Shown here: piece by piece, positions 19,439 through 28,024 of the stretch
Layout: each line of letters begins with the position of its first letter
Position numbering within the stretch: position 1 is the first letter of the stretch
Assembly (NCBI GenBank): GCA_018780435.1
Contig: JADMJS010000233.1
Location: 1-64,000 of the forward strand
Direction of reading: 5' to 3'
DNA: 64,000 nt
DNA from: Myxococcales bacterium
GTDB taxonomy: Bacteria > Myxococcota_A > UBA9042 > GCA-2863065
Made by a program: the position numbers and the translations under genes
The notes under the pieces: generated by a model
The model's input: only the letters and a program-made list of their open reading frames with translations
Databases searched by the model: none
Told to the model about the DNA's origin: nothing

Positions 19439-20395
19439 TCAATCGAGCGGCGCGCCGAGCCGCAACCCCACGGTGCCGCTCCACTCGTGCTCGCGTCCGA
19501 GCGGTTCGCCGAGGCCGTCGTAGCGGTACTCGGCCTCGACGGCGACGGAGAGCGGCCAGTCGTTGACCGCGAGCACGATGGTCTCGAAGGACGCGACCGC
19601 CGTCGCTCGGGGGCCGAAGCCCGACTCCGAGGACCAGTACCAGCCGCCGGTGCCACGAGCCCTGACCGTGTGTAGTCCCGTCATCGTGGTGTAACGCAGT
19701 TCGAAGGAGCCTTGCGAGAAGGGCGCGACGACGTGCTCCACCGCACCGACGACGGCGCTGTCGGGGTCCAGGCGTAGCCGCACGTCCCACGTCGGCCCGA
19801 CGCCGAACTGAGCGTAGACGCCGAGGCGGGGCGAACGCCACACGTCGAGCAGGATCTCGCTCGCCAGGGCCCCGATCTCCAGCCCGACGTCGGAGCCGCC
19901 GGTGGCCCGCACGGAGCCCACCGTGACGTCCACCCCGATGTTCATCGGAAAGGGGATCTGAGTCGGCGGGCTGGTCGGGATCGTGATCGAGCCGTCGCGG
20001 GCCCATCGCACGAAGCGACCGTGGTAGAGGAGGCCGGTCCCAAGCACGGCCGGCCCTCCCGCTTTCAGGTGCAGCTCGCCGCCGAGGAGCTCGTGGTAGT
20101 GCTTCCACGCCACGCCCGTCTCGGGATCGCCGTCGAGGTACGCGAACGCGAGCCCCAGCTCGAGCTCGCCCGACGACAGTGAGACGTCTTGCGTGCCAGA
20201 CGCGCCGAACCGCCAATTCCCACCGAGGTGGATTCGCGATGCGGGCTCGAAGACCTGCCGAAAGCGACGGCCCTCGGCGTCGGTCGCCCACGTCGGTTGC
20301 GCGACGCCCGCCGCAGGGACCGACGCGATGGCGACCGGCGCCCGCGTCAGCGCGGCCATGAGGCCGGCCGCGATGGGGATGAGAAGCCGAGTCAT
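19439..20395 (-). CDS. exported beta-barrel-like protein, second of a paralogous pair
   Basis: 318 residues with a signal peptide (cleavage around ALTRAPVAIA). The rest alternates hydrophobic and polar residues in short strands with many Gly, Trp and Tyr, as outer-membrane beta-barrels do. It resembles the upstream gene product: both open the mature part with PxW(A/V)xDAxGRxFxxxF and close with a long strand pattern ending in GLRLG or GLRMS. Its ATG overlaps the upstream stop (ATGA at 20392-20395). Function unknown; an outer-membrane protein is inferred. Confidence 0.7.
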   Translation of the reverse strand: MTRLLIPIAAGLMAALTRAPVAIASVPAAGVAQPTWATDAEGRRFRQVFEPASRIHLGGNWRFGASGTQDVSLSSGELELGLAFAYLDGDPETGVAWKHYHELLGGELHLKAGGPAVLGTGLLYHGRFVRWARDGSITIPTSPPTQIPFPMNIGVDVTVGSVRATGGSDVGLEIGALASEILLDVWRSPRLGVYAQFGVGPTWDVRLRLDPDSAVVGAVEHVVAPFSQGSFELRYTTMTGLHTVRARGTGGWYWSSESGFGPRATAVASFETIVLAVNDWPLSVAVEAEYRYDGLGEPLGREHEWSGTVGLRLGAPLD

Positions 20396-21642
20396 CGGTC
20401 GCTCGCCGCCCGCGCACGTTCGAGGGCCTCGAGGTCACGGGGCGGCGCCCAGAAGCTCATGCGAAGTCCGACGCTCGCGCCGACGTCCCACCCAGCCGGG
20501 AGGCCTTCGAGATCGTCGCGGTAGCCGCCGTTGACCGCAACTCGAAGCGAGAGTGGCTGGTCGTTGATAGCGAGCATGATGACCTCGTAAGCGACTTCGT
20601 TCACATAACGCGTTTGATAGACCGGCCCGTCGTCCGGCCACCAGATCGGGGCTTCGTAGCCGATGGCGGCGGTCAGGTGATGGAAGCCACGTTCGTCGAG
20701 GGTGAGGTCGGTCTCGGCAAAGACGAAGGGGGTGAGCGCGAGGCGGTGCCGAACGCCGTCATCGATGACCATCAGGTCGTCGAACGCGAGTCCGGCTCGC
20801 ACGCGTGCGTAGCTGCTGAGGTCGGCGTCATGCCACAGCTCGACGGTCGGCGCCGCGGCGGCGAATCGCACCATGAGGTCCGACTCGCTGCCACGCGGGC
20901 GGTACTCGGCGCCGAGGAAGCTCATCCACCACGCGATGTCGGCGAACGCGTCGTGTCGGGCCGGGTCACCCCAGAACGTCGTGATCCGGAAGAAGGGGTC
21001 GTCGTAGCCAATGCTCTCTTCGAGCGTCAGGAGGGTCGCGTCGACCTGCAGGGGGTTCAGGAGGACTTCGCCGGGCAGGACCTTCACGCGAAGACGCGAG
21101 CGCCCGTCGCCTTCGAGATCATCGGCGCGGAGCCCGAACTCGAGCCCGAAGCGCCCGACCTGCGAGTCGAGCCCCGATGCGCCCTCTTGGATGTTGATGA
21201 ACGACGGCGCATAGCGAGCGCCGATCCACACCCGGCGATTGAGGTCGAAGTTCACCTGAAACACACGGCCGCGCGCGTCACGAACCCAGCCGGGAGGCGC
21301 CTCCGCGATGGCGGGGCGAAAGGTGTACCCGTCGGCGACGAGGGCGTCATAGCGTGCACGAGCGCCGTCGGGCGGGACGCCGCAAGATTGGGTGCGTTCA
21401 AGCTCTTGGCACTCGCCCGATGCCCCGCCGGGGCGACATCGCGCCACCGTCCTGCACAGGCGCTGACCGGACTCGGGCGCGGTGCACTGGGCACGGAGCT
21501 GGACACCTTGGGCGTCTTCGAGGCAGGTCGTGGGCTCGCCCCACTGCAGGTAGTCCGTGGGCTCTTCAGCGCTCGACGGCAATGCGGCCGTGCAGAGGAG
21601 TGCGCACAGGGGAGAGGTGAGCAGTCGAATTCGCAGGGACAA
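20392..21642 (-). CDS. exported beta-barrel-like protein, first of a paralogous pair (TTG start)
   Basis: 416 residues. The frame is open further upstream, but the best start is TTG at 21642: a GGAGG sits six bases before it, and it gives a clean signal peptide (SLRIRLLTSPLCALLCTAALPSSA). Residues about 25-85 hold several Cys (CLEDA, QC, RLCRTVARC, CGVPP). The remainder is beta-rich with Gly/Trp/Tyr and is similar to the downstream paralogue (PPGWVRDARGRVFQVNFDLNRRVWIG-like opening). An outer-membrane location is inferred. It heads a two-gene operon. Confidence 0.72.
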   Translation of the reverse strand: MSLRIRLLTSPLCALLCTAALPSSAEEPTDYLQWGEPTTCLEDAQGVQLRAQCTAPESGQRLCRTVARCRPGGASGECQELERTQSCGVPPDGARARYDALVADGYTFRPAIAEAPPGWVRDARGRVFQVNFDLNRRVWIGARYAPSFINIQEGASGLDSQVGRFGLEFGLRADDLEGDGRSRLRVKVLPGEVLLNPLQVDATLLTLEESIGYDDPFFRITTFWGDPARHDAFADIAWWMSFLGAEYRPRGSESDLMVRFAAAAPTVELWHDADLSSYARVRAGLAFDDLMVIDDGVRHRLALTPFVFAETDLTLDERGFHHLTAAIGYEAPIWWPDDGPVYQTRYVNEVAYEVIMLAINDQPLSLRVAVNGGYRDDLEGLPAGWDVGASVGLRMSFWAPPRDLEALERARAASDR

Positions 21643-21882
21643 GGGGAACCTCCAAGGCCGGTCACGACGGCGACGCGGCTGTAACGATGACCAATCGGTC
21701 ATCATTTCGAGGTTCGGGTCTGGCAACGACCGTGCCAAGAACGCCCCCATTTGCGGGCCCCATGATTTCAATGAGTTCGGCGATCGGGGTGCGAACACGC
21801 GGTGACATGGCGCTGGCCGCGCTTTCGGTTAGACTCCCGACTTCACTGACGCTCGCGAGCGCATCGCGAGAGGAGAACCGTC

Positions 21883-21990
21883 ATGCCGAAGGGTCAAGAG
21901 AAGGCGAAGAAGGACAACAAGCCGAAGCTCTCAATCAAGGAGAAGAAGGAGAAGAAAGAGAAGAAGAAGGCTGAAAAGGCGAGCAAGTAG
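21883..21990 (+). CDS. 35-residue Lys-rich basic protein
   Basis: A short frame, MPKGQEKAKKDNKPK onward, encodes 35 residues of which about half are Lys and most of the rest are Glu, Ala or Pro. AGGAG lies seven bases before the ATG. Small highly basic proteins beginning MPKG are common in proteobacteria and are thought to bind nucleic acid or ribosomes, but no function is established. It stands alone between the promoter region of the beta-barrel operon and the acireductone dioxygenase gene 66 bases downstream, in the same direction. Confidence 0.65.
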   Translation: MPKGQEKAKKDNKPKLSIKEKKEKKEKKKAEKASK

Positions 21991-22056
21991 ACCGGCTCGG
22001 GCCGCTTCGCCCTGACCGCCACCTTGCCCTGATCACAAGAGCCGCTGGGAGGACCG

Positions 22057-22620
22057 ATGTCGACAACTCTATCGCTGTTTCACGTGTCCGAACCGGCGGC
22101 GCCTTACTCGGTGATTCGAGACCGCGATCGAATCACCGAGACGCTCTCCGCGCTCGGGATCCGCTTCGAGCTTTGGTCGGCCAGTCGAGTCCTCGCCGCT
22201 GGCGCAACACCTGCCGACGTGCTCGCAGCCTACGCGGGCCCCGTGGCGCGCCTAACGGAGGAGCGCGGCTACCAGTCGGTCGACGTAGTCCGAATGGGCC
22301 CGGACCATCCGGACCGCGTCGCGCTGCGTGCCAAGTTCCTCGCCGAGCACGTCCACGATGACGACGAGGCCCGATTTTTCGTCGAGGGCGCTGGCGCCTT
22401 CTACGTGCGGACTCCCGATCACGTTTACCAAGTCGACGCACACGCTGGGGATCTCATTATCCTCCCCAAAGAAACGACTCACTGGTTCGACGCGGGTGAA
22501 CGACCGCGCTTCGCGGCGATTCGGCTCTTCACGGCTCCCGACGGATGGATCGCGCGCTACACCGGCGACCCCATCGCGTCGCAGTTCCCGGCCTATCCCG
22601 GTGAGCCGCTCGCGGACTAA
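22057..22620 (+). CDS. mtnD: acireductone dioxygenase (methionine salvage)
   Basis: 187 residues, the usual size. This cupin enzyme oxidises acireductone with O2; with Fe(II) it yields the methionine precursor 4-methylthio-2-oxobutanoate and formate, and with Ni(II) an off-pathway product. The four metal ligands are visible: His98, His100 and Glu104 in EHVHDDDEARFF, and His142 in THWFDAG. The N-terminus also fits (YSVIRDRDRITETL). GGAGG precedes the ATG. No other methionine-salvage gene is in the window, so the pathway is scattered or supplied elsewhere. Confidence 0.93.
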   Translation: MSTTLSLFHVSEPAAPYSVIRDRDRITETLSALGIRFELWSASRVLAAGATPADVLAAYAGPVARLTEERGYQSVDVVRMGPDHPDRVALRAKFLAEHVHDDDEARFFVEGAGAFYVRTPDHVYQVDAHAGDLIILPKETTHWFDAGERPRFAAIRLFTAPDGWIARYTGDPIASQFPAYPGEPLAD

Positions 22621-22629
22621 ACGGGCGGG

Positions 22630-22992
22630 TCAGGGACGCACCCACAGGTATTCGAGGCGGTCGGTGTCGCTGGCGCTTCGCCAGGCGATGCCGGCACCGC
22701 CGCCCTTGACCGCGCTGACGGTGCAGTTGCCCGTGCCGAGCGCGCCGAGTGAGACCGACGTCGCTCCCTTCTTTAGGTGATGGAGCGCCCCGCCCGCACG
22801 GTAGCAGAGGTGCCAGACGCCGTCGGCGTCACTCGTTGCGTCCATGTTGTCGGTGGCGACCTCGACGAGCGGTACCACTAGCGCGTTCGCCGTGACTTGC
22901 TCTCCAGCGGTGACTCCGCGCCCTTCAGGAATGTCACATAGGTCGACTGAAGGCGCTTCCAGGAGGAGCTCCGCTTGTAGGCCAACAGGCAC
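22630..22992 (-). CDS. hypothetical protein, possibly a gene remnant
   Basis: A 120-codon minus-strand frame beginning at GTG 22992 with high third-position GC. It reads as a coherent beta-rich domain (VVPLVEVATDNMD, VWHLCYRAGG, GTGNCTVSAVKGGG, LEYLWVRP). There is no ribosome site before the GTG, and the frame closes at a TAA just upstream without another start. A second frame starting at ATG 23015, with AGGAG six bases before it, overlaps its N-terminus for 45 codons and stops at 22878. Either the 120-codon frame is the tail of a broken gene, or translation starts in a way I cannot see. Confidence 0.35.
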   Translation of the reverse strand: MPVGLQAELLLEAPSVDLCDIPEGRGVTAGEQVTANALVVPLVEVATDNMDATSDADGVWHLCYRAGGALHHLKKGATSVSLGALGTGNCTVSAVKGGGAGIAWRSASDTDRLEYLWVRP

Positions 22993-23055
22993 AGGATGGC
23001 GATGTAGTTCTCCATCGCGATCTCCTGGATGCAGAACCGGACGAATGATTTTCTG

Positions 23056-23077
23056 TTGTTATGTTATATATTAACAA
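23056..23077. promoter_or_regulatory. AT-rich inverted repeat, candidate operator/promoter
   Basis: TTGTTA and TAACAA form a 6-bp inverted repeat around a 10-base AT-only-like centre (TGTTATATAT). It lies in a sharply AT-rich patch (about 23045-23085) in otherwise GC-rich DNA. It is upstream of the frames ending at 22630 and 22878 on the minus strand and about 230 bases before the PhnA-like gene on the plus strand. TATAAC or TATATT could act as a -10 box in either direction. Confidence 0.35.
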
Positions 23078-23304
23078 TAGCACTTGGGATACGGATGTGC
23101 CGAAGCACCGCGACTGTATCATAGCGGCGATGAGCCTCGTGGAATTCGTGTGCCCGCGTACACCTTAACCAGCGAAATCTGGGGCCGTCCATCGAGACGC
23201 AGCGCCTTCGGAAGTAGTAAGAGCTTGGTCCGTAGCCGACGTCGGTTGGCCGGAACAGCGCCCCGAGGTTGCGCGACGCGGCCTTTCGTGCGAGGGGAGG
23301 CGGA

Positions 23305-23661
23305 ATGACCACCCAAGCTCCCGAATCCTGCCCTCAGTGCCACGGCGACAACCTCTACCCCGACGGCGCGCTCACCATCTGCGCCGACTGTGGCTTCGAG
23401 CTCGATCCCAGCGCGTCGACCTCGAGTGCCACCGATGACGATGGACCGGAGTTCGTCGTTCGCGACGCGAACGGCACGCCCCTCGCCGACGGGGACTCGG
23501 TGGTCTTGGTCAAGAGCCTCCCGGTCAAGGGGTCCTCGGTCACGCTCAAGCAGGGGACCAAGGTCAAAAACATCCGACTCGTGCCGGGCGACCATGGCGT
23601 CGACTGCCGTGTCGATGGAATGAGCCTCATGCTCAAGGCCGAGTTCCTCCGCAAGGCGTGA
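23305..23661 (+). CDS. yjdM: PhnA/YjdM-family zinc-ribbon protein
   Basis: 118 residues from the ATG at 23305, which has a GAGG-type site just upstream; an in-frame start 36 bases earlier is less likely. The N-terminal zinc ribbon is Cys9-x2-Cys12 and Cys27-x2-Cys30 (CPQCHGDNLYPDG, CADCGFEL). The C-terminal SH3-like domain carries the family pattern VRDANGTPLADGDSV, LPVKGSS, GTKVKNIRLVPGDHGVDC. Members are annotated as alkylphosphonate-utilisation protein PhnA, although the E. coli protein is not required for phosphonate use, so the cellular role is uncertain. No phn genes are nearby. Confidence 0.92.
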   Translation: MTTQAPESCPQCHGDNLYPDGALTICADCGFELDPSASTSSATDDDGPEFVVRDANGTPLADGDSVVLVKSLPVKGSSVTLKQGTKVKNIRLVPGDHGVDCRVDGMSLMLKAEFLRKA

Positions 23662-23800
23662 CGAGATCGCCCTCGGCATCATGACGCCGATCTCACTGCC
23701 CCCCCTTGCCCCGAGTGGCCGACTGGATCTACCCTCGCGGGCCTAGTGGCGACGTTTTCGCTGGACAGGGCCCCAGCGGGGGAAGCGAGTTAGGTTATCA

Positions 23801-24847
23801 ATGCACGGACTTCTGAACAGGCTCGCCGTCACGACCGCGTTGGTCCTTCCCTTGGGTACCCTGGCCGCCTCAGGATGTTCGATCGCGAGCATCGTCGGCA
23901 ACAGCTCCATCAAGGAGGCGATGCCGTACTCATTCTCGACCAACGACCCCGCGATGGGGTGCGCGTCGGGCCTCGCGCTCACCAACTTCCTCATGGGCTT
24001 CTCCTACCAATACGAGAAGGGCGACATCCCTGCCCCGCTCCTGAAGGCGTCGGTCGTCACGCGCCTCTCGGCGGGCATGTGCGCCGAGTCGGAGAGCCAC
24101 GAGGCGGAGCTTCGTCGCCTCCGGGCCATGTTCAACAAGCAGTCGACTGAAGCGATGGACGCAGGCATCTCCGAGAAACGCCTGCACGGGCTCGCAGCTA
24201 CCCGTAACTACGACGCTTTCCAAGCGCTCGCCGGCGCCTATGGCCCGCCCGGCGGCAGCGACGATGACGGCAACCTCGCCTGTCCAGAGTTCGACGACGA
24301 CTACCCCGAAGCGCTGCTGTACACGCTGGGCCTCTCGTCAGGTCTGCTCTCGGTCGTTCACGACACCCTGTCCGGCCGCCTCGTCGGCGTCGCGATGGAC
24401 CTCCCTCCGGCGATCATGCGAGCGACGAACTGCGTCGACAACGACGCGTGGTGGGGTGTCCCCGACGCCCTCCGGTCGGCGATCCTGCTCAGCCTGCCCC
24501 AGAACGACGTCCCGATCGACGAGGTCTGGAAGCGCCTCTACGCCTCCTCCGACAAGGGGCTCGCGGTCGGCATGACGCTGCCGTCGGCGCTCCTGGCTCA
24601 GAGCCTCGCCTCCCAGGGCAAGAAAGAAGAGCTCTGCGCCCTCTTCGAGCGCATCGATGGCCTCGAGACGCCGCCGCCGTCGGCGTACCAGCTCCTCGAC
24701 GTGTATGCGCGCACGCTGATCCGGCATGAGTCCAACAAGATCTGGACCGAGGAACGGGGCCACCGTGCCGAATTGAACGCCCTCGCGTGCCCACCGTCCA
24801 ACACGCCCGGCACCCCGTCGACCGACGAGGACCTCTTCGGCGACTGA
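23801..24847 (+). CDS. TRAP-transporter-associated lipoprotein, TatT-like
   Basis: 348 residues with a lipoprotein signal (LAASGC). The mature part is helical with repeated Leu/Ala patterns (TPR-like) and opens SIASIVGNSSIKEAMPYSFSTND. Position and build match the T-component (TatT) lipoproteins known next to TRAP transporters, such as Tp0956 of Treponema pallidum, which form TPR rings that work with the solute-binding protein. The protein ends in an acidic tail, STDEDLFGD, a motif that recurs inside the permease two genes downstream. The solute-binding gene follows after 46 bases. The TatT call rests on context and overall build, without alignment. Confidence 0.7.
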   Translation: MHGLLNRLAVTTALVLPLGTLAASGCSIASIVGNSSIKEAMPYSFSTNDPAMGCASGLALTNFLMGFSYQYEKGDIPAPLLKASVVTRLSAGMCAESESHEAELRRLRAMFNKQSTEAMDAGISEKRLHGLAATRNYDAFQALAGAYGPPGGSDDDGNLACPEFDDDYPEALLYTLGLSSGLLSVVHDTLSGRLVGVAMDLPPAIMRATNCVDNDAWWGVPDALRSAILLSLPQNDVPIDEVWKRLYASSDKGLAVGMTLPSALLAQSLASQGKKEELCALFERIDGLETPPPSAYQLLDVYARTLIRHESNKIWTEERGHRAELNALACPPSNTPGTPSTDEDLFGD

Positions 24848-24893
24848 TCACCCGCAGCTCCCCGAACCGACCCCCAAGAACCAGGAGCCTCTC

Positions 24894-25922
24894 ATGCGCG
24901 CCCGCATCTCTTCACTCACCACGCTGTACTCGCTATTACTTGGACTCACCGTCGCGTCCGCTGCGTCCGCTGGCGAGAAACGAACGTTATGCGTCTTCGA
25001 CATCAGCGGCGCCAACGGCGACACCTTCACGGCCGCGAAGGAGTACCAGACGGCCGCGATCGCCTGGGGCGTGGACTTCGAGCTGCGCCCCTACTCGAAC
25101 GAGAAGGCGGCGGCGGACGACCTTCGTGCCGGCAAGTGCCACGCGTCGCTGATCACCGGCGTCCGGGCGCGGCAGTTCAACAAGTTCACGGGCACACTCG
25201 AAGCCATCGGTGGCGTCTCGAACTACGAGACGCTGAAGAAGGTGTTCACGCAGGTGCTCGACCCGAACAACGCGACCAAGCTCGCCGGGTATCTGAAGAA
25301 CGGCGACTACGAAGTCGCGGGCCTCTTCCCCATCGGGGCCGTGTACTTGTTCGTGAACAACAAGTCGATCAACTCGAAGGAGAAGCTCGCCGGTAAGAAG
25401 ATCGCGACGCTCGACTACGACCACGCCGCCGTCGTCATGGTCGACGTCGCGGGCGCCTCCATGACCGCCGCCGACATCACGAACTTCGCGGGCATGTTCA
25501 ACAACGGTGCGGTTGACGCGTGTTATGCGCCCGCCGCAGCGTACAAGCCGCTCGAGCTCCAAAAGGGCCTGAAGGCCGCCGGTGGTGTCATTCGGCTCCC
25601 ACTCGCCATGCTGAGCGTGCAGCTCGTCATCCACGCGCCATCCTTCCCGGCGGGTTTCGCTACGAATTCGCGCACCTACGCGCTCTCGCGATTCCCAAAC
25701 ATGGTCTCGCTGGCGAAGAAGGCGGAAGCCGGGATCCCGGCCGACAAGTGGATCGACGTCGCCGCCGCCGACAAGGACCGCTACGAGCAGATGTTCCAGG
25801 ACGTCCGCGTCCGTCTGCGCGACAAGGAGCAGGTGTTCCACAAGGACATGCTGCGGATGCTGCTGAAGGCCCGTTGCGCATCTGACAGCGCGCGCGCCGA
25901 GTGTGCGGCGAAGCGCGAGTGA
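24894..25922 (+). CDS. TRAP-type solute-binding protein
   Basis: 342 residues with a Sec signal peptide (cleaved near ASAASAGEK). The mature protein looks like a two-lobed periplasmic binding protein of the DctP-related 'putative solute-binding' type: RTLCVFDISGANGDTF near the start, then RPYSNEKAAADDLRAGKCHASLITGVRAR, then VYLFVNNKSINSKEKLAGKKIATLDYDHAAVV. It would deliver ligand to the DctQM permease, whose ATG overlaps this stop (TGATG at 25920-25924). The ligand, probably a carboxylate or other anion, cannot be told. Confidence 0.85.
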   Translation: MRARISSLTTLYSLLLGLTVASAASAGEKRTLCVFDISGANGDTFTAAKEYQTAAIAWGVDFELRPYSNEKAAADDLRAGKCHASLITGVRARQFNKFTGTLEAIGGVSNYETLKKVFTQVLDPNNATKLAGYLKNGDYEVAGLFPIGAVYLFVNNKSINSKEKLAGKKIATLDYDHAAVVMVDVAGASMTAADITNFAGMFNNGAVDACYAPAAAYKPLELQKGLKAAGGVIRLPLAMLSVQLVIHAPSFPAGFATNSRTYALSRFPNMVSLAKKAEAGIPADKWIDVAAADKDRYEQMFQDVRVRLRDKEQVFHKDMLRMLLKARCASDSARAECAAKRE

Positions 25923-27964
25923 TGTCCGGCCCCTCCTCCACCGTGGCTCGGTGGGTGCGCTTCGCCGCCTCCACCGTTCCTCTACTGGCCGTTCTTCTCA
26001 CGGCCGTCCTCCTCGGGGCGGGCGAGAAGATCCACAACGTGCTTCTCCAGGTTGGGGAGTCGCGGTGGGAGCAGTATGCGCTGCTTCGGGAGGACCCGGT
26101 CAAGCCGGACTGCAACCCGGATGGCCCGGCCCCCGCGGCAGCGCCATCCGAAGCCGACGAAGACGACCTCTTCGGCGACCCAGACACCTCGGACGAAGCG
26201 GCGATCGCCGCCACCAAGGAATGCAAGGATCGCCACGCGGCCTATGCCGCGCTGACGGCCCGCATCACGGACGACGTCCGCAGCTTCCGTGCGAAAGAAC
26301 AGTTCGTCTCCAAGTTCGTCGAGTGGGGCATCAGCCACGCACGCCACTTGCTGGTGCTGATCATCCTCATCGGAGGTATCACGGCGACCTTCTTCCGCCA
26401 CCACATCGGCCTCCGGGCGGCGATTACGGTGAAGGAGGACCGCGTCTCGCAGCTCTTCCAGCTCATCGCGAATGGCCTCCTCCTGACGTCGTTCTTCGCA
26501 CTCAAGAAGGTCTACGCCGATACCGGCGAGTCCGGCGAAGGCGGGGCACTGCTTCAGCTCTGGATCGCGGGCTTCGCGATCATGTCGGCGGCCAACGTCT
26601 GGCACCTCGTCAGGCCCTCACCGGCGCTCGAACGCACGGGCGGCACGCTGAACACGGCGAGCCTCTCCGTTCCGCTCTATGCGTCGATGACCATCGTCTG
26701 CAGCCTCTACTTCGTGATGAGTGAAGGTGGCCACTGGCCCGGGGTCGCCATCTACCTGCAGGCGCTCCTCGATAACGCAATTCTATACATCCAGGTAGCG
26801 CTGTATCTTTGGGTCGGCATGTTGCTGAAGAACACTCGGCTCGCCGAGCTCATCTTCGACGTGCTGAGGCCCTGGAACCTTCCGCCGCACCTCCTCGCTG
26901 TCTTGGTCGTCGTCGGCGCCGCCGTCCCCACCGCCTTCACGGGCGCGTCGGGCATCTTCGTCATCGCGACGGGTGCCATCGTCTACAGCGAGCTCATGCG
27001 CTCGGGCGCGCACCGACAGCTCGCTTTCGCGGCGACGGCGATGTCCGGCTCGATGGGCGTCGTCCTGAAGCCCTGCCTCCTCGTCGTCATCGTCGCCGCG
27101 ATGAACTACAAAGAGGTCACGACCGACCAGCTCTTCGAGATGGGCCGCTACGTCTTCGCCCTCAGCGCGACGGTCTTTACCATCGCTGGCCTCATCCTCT
27201 TCTTCCGCTCCGACGCCAAGTTCGTGAAACCCAACCTCGGCGACGCAACCCGGGGCTCGGTACGAGCGCTGCTTCGACTGGTCCCGTACGTCGTCATCGG
27301 CGCCACCGTTTGGGCCACGTACCGGTATGTGCTCGACACCAAGATGGATGAACACTCCGCACCGTCCATCCTGCCGGTGATGATGATCGCCATCGTCATC
27401 TTCGACCGACTCGCTGCGCGCTACTCAGGCCGAAAGACAGGCGCGGACCTCAGCACGATACCGGGCATCGGTAAGAGCCTCGCCGACAGCACCGGGGAAG
27501 CAGCGGGTCACATCGGTGGGTTGCTCGCGCTCATGGGGCTCTCCATCTGCATCGGCGCGGTCATCGAACGCTCCGAGATCATGGCGCTCTTCCCGCAGGA
27601 GTTCGGCTCACCGTTCACCGCGATGCTCCTCCTCGTCGTCATCAAGGTCATCGTCGGGATGATCATGGACCCGTACGGCGCCGTCATCCTCGTCTCGCAG
27701 ACTCTCGCGCCCATCGCGTACAAGAACGGCATTCATCCCGTGCACTTCTGGATGATGGTGCTGACCGCGTTCGAGCTGGGCTACCTGCTCCCGCCGGTCG
27801 CGCTCAACCGCATCCTGACCCGTCAGGTCATCGGCGAGGCGGAGTATCAGCTCATGAAGGCCGAAGGGACGACCTTCTGGGAGCGCCACGAGGGCACGCT
27901 GCTCCCACTCGGCGTCATGTTCGTGGTGCTGATGCTCGTGTCCTTCGTACCGCTTTGGTTCTGA
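25922..27964 (+). CDS. TRAP transporter fused small and large permease (DctQM)
   Basis: 680 residues from ATG 25922, which overlaps the upstream stop by one base. The N-terminal DctQ-like part has a first helix (about 15-33), a soluble insert of roughly 100 residues (about 40-135) holding DEDDLFGD at 79-86, then further helices. The C-terminal DctM part has about twelve helices and family motifs: VPTAFTGASGIFVIATGAIVYSEL and FAATAMSGSMGVVLKPCLLVV. TRAP systems are Na+-driven secondary transporters using a periplasmic binding protein, encoded just upstream. A Q-M fusion is known in the family; the acidic insert after helix 1 is unusual. Confidence 0.9.
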   Translation: MSGPSSTVARWVRFAASTVPLLAVLLTAVLLGAGEKIHNVLLQVGESRWEQYALLREDPVKPDCNPDGPAPAAAPSEADEDDLFGDPDTSDEAAIAATKECKDRHAAYAALTARITDDVRSFRAKEQFVSKFVEWGISHARHLLVLIILIGGITATFFRHHIGLRAAITVKEDRVSQLFQLIANGLLLTSFFALKKVYADTGESGEGGALLQLWIAGFAIMSAANVWHLVRPSPALERTGGTLNTASLSVPLYASMTIVCSLYFVMSEGGHWPGVAIYLQALLDNAILYIQVALYLWVGMLLKNTRLAELIFDVLRPWNLPPHLLAVLVVVGAAVPTAFTGASGIFVIATGAIVYSELMRSGAHRQLAFAATAMSGSMGVVLKPCLLVVIVAAMNYKEVTTDQLFEMGRYVFALSATVFTIAGLILFFRSDAKFVKPNLGDATRGSVRALLRLVPYVVIGATVWATYRYVLDTKMDEHSAPSILPVMMIAIVIFDRLAARYSGRKTGADLSTIPGIGKSLADSTGEAAGHIGGLLALMGLSICIGAVIERSEIMALFPQEFGSPFTAMLLLVVIKVIVGMIMDPYGAVILVSQTLAPIAYKNGIHPVHFWMMVLTAFELGYLLPPVALNRILTRQVIGEAEYQLMKAEGTTFWERHEGTLLPLGVMFVVLMLVSFVPLWF

Positions 27965-28024
27965 CGCGCCGACGCGGCCCAGCGTGAATGTCATCCCGCC
28001 GCCATCGGCACAGGGCGGGTCCGA

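Noticed and set aside
18346-19656. 436-residue minus-strand open frame
   Set aside because: Overlaps the dockerin-like lipoprotein gene and the end of the beta-barrel-like gene; no coding motifs.
27995-28019. CCCGCC/GGCGGG inverted repeat between convergent stops
   Set aside because: Only 6 bp of stem with a 13-base loop and no T-tract; too weak in GC-rich DNA to call a terminator.
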